Shown: piece by piece, positions 13,563 to 14,337 of the stretch
How positions within the stretch are numbered: position 1 is the first letter of the stretch
How the letters are laid out: each line of letters opens with the position of its first letter
Source of the DNA: DASUFI01 sp036274635
GTDB taxonomy: Bacteria > Planctomycetota > B15-G4
Length of the DNA: 14,337 nt
Direction: 5' to 3'
NCBI GenBank assembly: GCA_036274635.1
Contig: DASUFI010000288.1
Coordinates: 1 to 14,337 of the forward strand
Notes under the pieces: model-generated
Seen by the model: only the letters and a program-made list of their open reading frames with translations
The model's database searches: none
Told to the model about the DNA's origin: nothing
Translations under genes and position numbers: made by a program

Positions 13563-14337
13563 TCAGCTCGCGCGCCGCTCCTGACCCGCCCGTTCCTCGA
13601 TCAGCGCGCGAATCCTCGGCAGCGCCTGCCGCGCGGCGCGCTCGCCCGCCTCGATGACCGAGGTCAGCCCCGAGGTGTCCAGCCAGTGCCGGCCATCGAG
13701 GTCGGGCGTGATGACCACGTCCGCCTCGCGCGCGCAACGCTGGTTGGCCAGGCGCGTGCTGATTTCCTGCACGCGCAGCAGCACCTCCATGCCCACCGCG
13801 TCCTGGCGGCTGGGCGGCAGTCCGGCGGACAGGTCCACGGCCACGACGATCTCGTCGCCCGTGTCACGCGCGAACCGTGTTGGCATGTTGTTCACGAGGC
13901 CCGCGTCGCACAGCAGCCGGCCGTCGTGCTCGACGGGCGGGAAGAAGCCGGGCACGGCGCTGCTGGCCAGCACCGCGGAGCGCAGGTCGCCGCTCGTGAG
14001 CAGCAGGTCCTCGCCGCACTGCAGGTCCAGCACGCACACCCCGAGGGGCAGCCGCAGGTCGCTGATGTCCACGTGCGGCACCATGCTCTTCACGATGTAG
14101 CGCACCGCCGTGCCGCCGAAGGCGCTGCTGCGCCGGAAGATGCGCTCGAGCAGGACCTGCCGCCGGATGCCGTGCACCAGGCGCGAGAGCAGCGGCAGCT
14201 TGCCCGGCTGGCGCCGGAAGCCTGCCAGGCTATGCGCGCGAAAGCCCTCGGAGGCGAGGAAGTCCGTGACGAGCCGGCGCATTTCCGCCGCGTCGCCCAG
14301 ATAGCAGTACGTGGCGCCGAGGAGCGCGCCCGCGCTG
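13563..14337 (-). CDS. Patatin-like phospholipase (5' part beyond the window)
   Basis: 257 C-terminal residues of a patatin-family serine lipase or esterase (RssA/NTE-like group), which hydrolyses acyl esters of lipids with a Ser-Asp dyad. The right edge cuts through the nucleophile elbow: the first complete codons (14336-14325) read SAGA, the end of a GxSxG motif, so this Ser is the probable nucleophile. The catalytic Asp lies in CDAGLVNNMP (Asp codon 13907-13905), the usual D-G-G/A motif. LASSAVPGFFPP upstream of it is also typical. A helical C-terminus ends ERRAS. The N-terminal oxyanion-hole glycines lie outside the window. Its location, cytoplasmic or secreted, cannot be told without the N-terminus. 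It converges on the secreted protein gene, with about 180 nt between the terminator hairpin and its stop. Confidence 0.9.
   Translation of the reverse strand, partial: SAGALLGATYCYLGDAAEMRRLVTDFLASEGFRAHSLAGFRRQPGKLPLLSRLVHGIRRQVLLERIFRRSSAFGGTAVRYIVKSMVPHVDISDLRLPLGVCVLDLQCGEDLLLTSGDLRSAVLASSAVPGFFPPVEHDGRLLCDAGLVNNMPTRFARDTGDEIVVAVDLSAGLPPSRQDAVGMEVLLRVQEISTRLANQRCAREADVVITPDLDGRHWLDTSGLTSVIEAGERAARQALPRIRALIEERAGQERRAS

Noticed and set aside
13313..13657. A plus-strand open frame downstream of the secreted protein gene.
   Set aside because: It runs straight through the terminator hairpin and into patatin antisense, and its translation is Arg/Ala/Pro-rich without motifs.

Overview
The window is a GC-rich chromosomal segment from a diderm (Gram-negative type) bacterium. 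LpxD (lipid A synthesis) and BamA (outer-membrane protein assembly) lie side by side, so the cell has an LPS-bearing outer membrane. GTG and TTG starts are common. A high-GC lineage such as Planctomycetota or Myxococcota would fit, but nothing here settles the phylum.

Layout. Almost everything between 1 and 11425 is on the minus strand and reads right to left: glmU, prs, rplY (CTC type), pth, then a 361-nt structured gap, then a fused rpsF-rpsR gene, rplI, an SGNH/GDSL hydrolase, dnaB, bamA and lpxD (cut by the left edge). This is a familiar housekeeping neighbourhood with three departures. S6 and S18 form one polypeptide. An SGNH hydrolase sits between rplI and dnaB. No ompH/skp-like gene lies between bamA and lpxD. 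Spacing is tight (4-nt overlap for glmU/prs, 10-12 nt for pth/rplY, rpsFR/rplI and rplI/SGNH), so the genes look co-transcribed in blocks. Candidate internal promoters lie before rpsFR and before dnaB.

The block at 11533-13382 is different. It is one plus-strand gene for an unrecognised 511-residue exported protein, with its own sigma70-type promoter (TTGACA, 17-bp spacer, TATTCT), a leader of about 200 nt, a strong ribosome binding site and a 15-bp GNRA-capped terminator hairpin. It looks like a self-contained, well-expressed transcription unit. Beyond it, on the minus strand and cut by the right edge, is a patatin-like phospholipase.

How the genes work together. GlmU makes UDP-GlcNAc, which feeds peptidoglycan and, through LpxA/C/D, lipid A. 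BamA assembles outer-membrane proteins. Prs supplies PRPP. Pth recycles peptidyl-tRNA. S6-S18, L9 and L25 are ribosomal, and DnaB unwinds the chromosome. The most unusual material is the S6-S18 fusion with its structured upstream region, the large inverted repeat and palindromes in that gap, and the orphan secreted protein. No mobile element, CRISPR array, tRNA or rRNA gene was found.
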